Source: Propionibacteriaceae bacterium
Lineage (GTDB): Bacteria > Actinomycetota > Actinomycetes > Propionibacteriales > Propionibacteriaceae
Length of the DNA: 6,757 nt
Reading direction: 5' to 3'
NCBI GenBank assembly: GCA_027353565.1
Contig: DAIEHO010000014.1
Location: 1-6,757, forward strand
Made by a program: the position numbers and the translations under genes. Every line of letters begins with the position of its first letter. The stretch's first letter is position 1. Below, piece by piece: positions 5,069 through 6,757 of the stretch. Under the pieces are notes generated by a model. The model was not told where the DNA came from. It worked only from the letters and a program-made list of their open reading frames with translations, and searched no databases.

Positions 5069-6757
5069 CTAGTCGCCGGACCGGCCCTTCGTGGGCACGA
5101 GGCTGAACGCGCCCTCTTCTTCCTGGGCGTTGTGGAGGCGCAGGACTGCGTACAGCCCGTACAGCAGCCGCCGGAGCTCGACGACGTCCTCCGGCTGGAC
5201 CGTGTCGTTGTCCAGGTCGGTGAGCAGCCGCCGCAGCCGACCGACCTGGTGCTCGATCTCGGCGTGGGTACGGCTCATCGCGGCCGTTGAGTCGGAGCTG
5301 CCCAGTGCTCGGTTCACCAGCGGCAGGAGCCGCGCCTCGTCTGCCCGCTCGTGCGGGAGAAGCTCTCCCGCAAGCCTGTCGAACAGGGCGTGCGACGGAC
5401 CGAGGTCGCAGTTCTCGGTGGACAGGGTGTCGGCCACCGTGCGGATCTGCTCCACGATGGCGAGCACCGCGTCGTGCTCGGCCTTGAGCCCCTGCGCGAT
5501 GGCGATGTCTGCCTTCGGCATCGCGATCGTGTGAGCCTTGCCGGGGAGAACGGCAAGAAGGGCGATCCCTATCGCCATGACGTCGATGACCTCCTGGACG
5601 ACCGCGCCGACCGCCGGAGGGAGCAACCCGGCGGATGCCGCGAGCATGGCGACTATCGACAGCCCCATACCTATGAGGACCGCCAGCAGGGCGATGGCCT
5701 TGGAGCGACGAGCGATGAGGATGGCGTCGGCGAGGGCATCGACCCTGTCGACCGTCAGAACGACATCGGCGGCCTCCGACGACGCGGTAGCGCCGCGAGC
5801 AGCCAGGGCCACGCCGACCCCTGCCGCAGCAAGGGCGGGGGCATCGTTCACACCGTCGCCCACCATGATCGTCGCGCCGTTCACGGCCTCGGACTCGATC
5901 GCGGCGAGCTTGTCGGCCGGGTCGCAGTCGGCCAGTACGGTGTCAACCCCGACGATGCGGCCCACGCTGTCGGCGATGTCGGCCCTGTCTCCGGTGACCA
6001 GGACGACCCGGCTGATCCCGGCCTCGCGCAACGCACGGACCATCCGGGGCGCATCGGACCTGATCGGGTCCTGGAGAAGGAAACCCCCCGCAGGTGCGCC
6101 GTCGATCCCCACGAACACAGCGAGCGAGCCATCAAGGTTCGCGCGCCGAAGCACCTGGCGCACCCATGCGGGTTCCGTGTCGCCGACGATCCATTCGGCC
6201 TTACCCACCTTCACGTCGCGGGCGCCCACCCGGCCGCTGAGCCCGTACCCGTACTCCTCGTGCACGTCCTCGGGCATCTCGAGCGACAGGCCGCGCCGCG
6301 TCGCCGCAGTGACGATCGAGCTGGCCAGTACGTGGGGGGACACCTGGTCGAGCGAGGCCGCCAGACGCAGGACATCGTCGGATCCCACTGTGCTGCCGGC
6401 GGTGACGACGTCGGCGAGGGTCGGCCGGCCCTGGGTCAGGGTGCCCGTCTTGTCGAAGAGCATGACGCGCCCGGCCGCGAGCCGCTCGAGCGCGCTGCCG
6501 CCCTTGACGACGACACCGATGTGCGCCGCGCGGGAGAGCCCGGCCATGATCGCGATCGGTGCCGCGAGCAGCAACGGGCACGGCGTCGCGACGACCAGTA
6601 CGGCGACCGCGCGCACCGGGTCCCCGCTGAGCGCCCACGCCGCCCCGGCCAGCAGCAGGGTGAGCGGTACGAAGACGACCGCGATCCGGTCGGCCACGCG
6701 TACGAACGGTGCCGAGGACGCCTGCGCCTGCTCCACGAGCCTCACCACGCCCGCGTA
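5069..6757 (-). CDS. P1B-5-type heavy-metal P-type ATPase with C-terminal hemerythrin-like domain (5' truncated)
   Basis: This is a membrane metal-exporting or metal-translocating P-type ATPase. The frame is open to the right edge (Tyr-Ala-Gly precede the GTG at 6748), so the first two or more membrane helices and the actuator domain lie outside. Numbering from 6748: hydrophobic helices at about 22-40 and 45-70, the second with the metal-site motif TPCP (55-58, Cys57); DKTGTLT with phosphorylated Asp99; SPHVLA (137-142), the counterpart of the HP motif; VTGDR (251-255); GDGVNDAP (297-304); helices at about 351-371 and 378-401 with QEVIDV. Residues from about 420 form a hemerythrin-like four-helix domain, with candidate di-iron ligands His425, His466 and Asp470/Glu471, His495 (then Glu499, His500), and His539 with Glu543/544. 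TPCP plus a C-terminal hemerythrin domain defines the P1B-5 group, linked to Ni and Fe in Sinorhizobium Nia; the domain probably senses oxygen, redox state or iron. The direction and metal here are inferred. Confidence 0.93.
   Translation of the reverse strand, partial: YAGVVRLVEQAQASSAPFVRVADRIAVVFVPLTLLLAGAAWALSGDPVRAVAVLVVATPCPLLLAAPIAIMAGLSRAAHIGVVVKGGSALERLAAGRVMLFDKTGTLTQGRPTLADVVTAGSTVGSDDVLRLAASLDQVSPHVLASSIVTAATRRGLSLEMPEDVHEEYGYGLSGRVGARDVKVGKAEWIVGDTEPAWVRQVLRRANLDGSLAVFVGIDGAPAGGFLLQDPIRSDAPRMVRALREAGISRVVLVTGDRADIADSVGRIVGVDTVLADCDPADKLAAIESEAVNGATIMVGDGVNDAPALAAAGVGVALAARGATASSEAADVVLTVDRVDALADAILIARRSKAIALLAVLIGMGLSIVAMLAASAGLLPPAVGAVVQEVIDVMAIGIALLAVLPGKAHTIAMPKADIAIAQGLKAEHDAVLAIVEQIRTVADTLSTENCDLGPSHALFDRLAGELLPHERADEARLLPLVNRALGSSDSTAAMSRTHAEIEHQVGRLRRLLTDLDNDTVQPEDVVELRRLLYGLYAVLRLHNAQEEEGAFSLVPTKGRSGD

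Noticed and set aside
5052..5069. GCAGA/TCTGC hairpin as a terminator between the convergent genes
   Set aside because: The stem is only five base pairs with an eight-base loop and no T-run follows on either strand, so it is no better than chance in G+C-rich DNA.
6746..6748. GTG at 6746-6748 as the true start of the ATPase
   Set aside because: The frame continues upstream with Tyr-Ala-Gly to the window edge, matching family sequence just after the actuator domain, and essential N-terminal parts would be missing.

Overview
The window is high-G+C DNA with dense, short-spaced genes, and the gene content points to an actinobacterium. An acyl-CoA carboxylase beta subunit is followed by the small epsilon subunit, which is an actinobacterial invention, and then by Maf, the order seen in mycobacteria (accD5-accE5-maf). 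I would guess Micrococcales or a nearby group, but the order-level assignment is inference.

Left part (1-2148, + strand): a tightly packed run of four genes. It holds the C-terminal third of a propionyl-CoA-type carboxylase beta subunit, the epsilon subunit (ATGA overlap), a DUF937 protein with its own ribosome binding site, and a Maf nucleotide pyrophosphatase (TGATG overlap). The first two genes make subunits of one enzyme that supplies methylmalonyl-CoA or malonyl-CoA for lipid synthesis. Maf is a nucleotide-pool housekeeping enzyme. The DUF937 gene sits between epsilon and maf and is the unusual member.

Middle part (2199-4263, + strand): a class V PLP enzyme of the VC1184-like 'cysteine desulfurase-like' family, followed after one base by a class A beta-lactamase-fold serine hydrolase. 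The PLP enzyme lacks the catalytic cysteine of true desulfurases. The hydrolase has no export signal and lacks the omega-loop glutamate, so it is unlikely to be a resistance beta-lactamase.

Right part (4273-6757): a DtxR/MntR-family metal-responsive repressor (+ strand) converges on a metal P-type ATPase (- strand, 5' end outside the window). The ATPase carries the TPCP membrane motif and a C-terminal hemerythrin-like domain, the hallmark of the P1B-5 group linked to nickel and iron transport. Together they look like a transition-metal homeostasis locus. The repressor has an unusual ligand set (Asp at the DtxR Met10 position, His at the Cys102 position), and its start codon lies where a leaderless transcript would begin.

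I found no RNA genes, mobile elements, CRISPR arrays or sizeable repeats. The longest gene-free stretch is the 70-base gap between the convergent genes. The most interesting part is the metal locus, but its ATPase-hemerythrin architecture belongs to a described family, so I do not claim a wholly new system.
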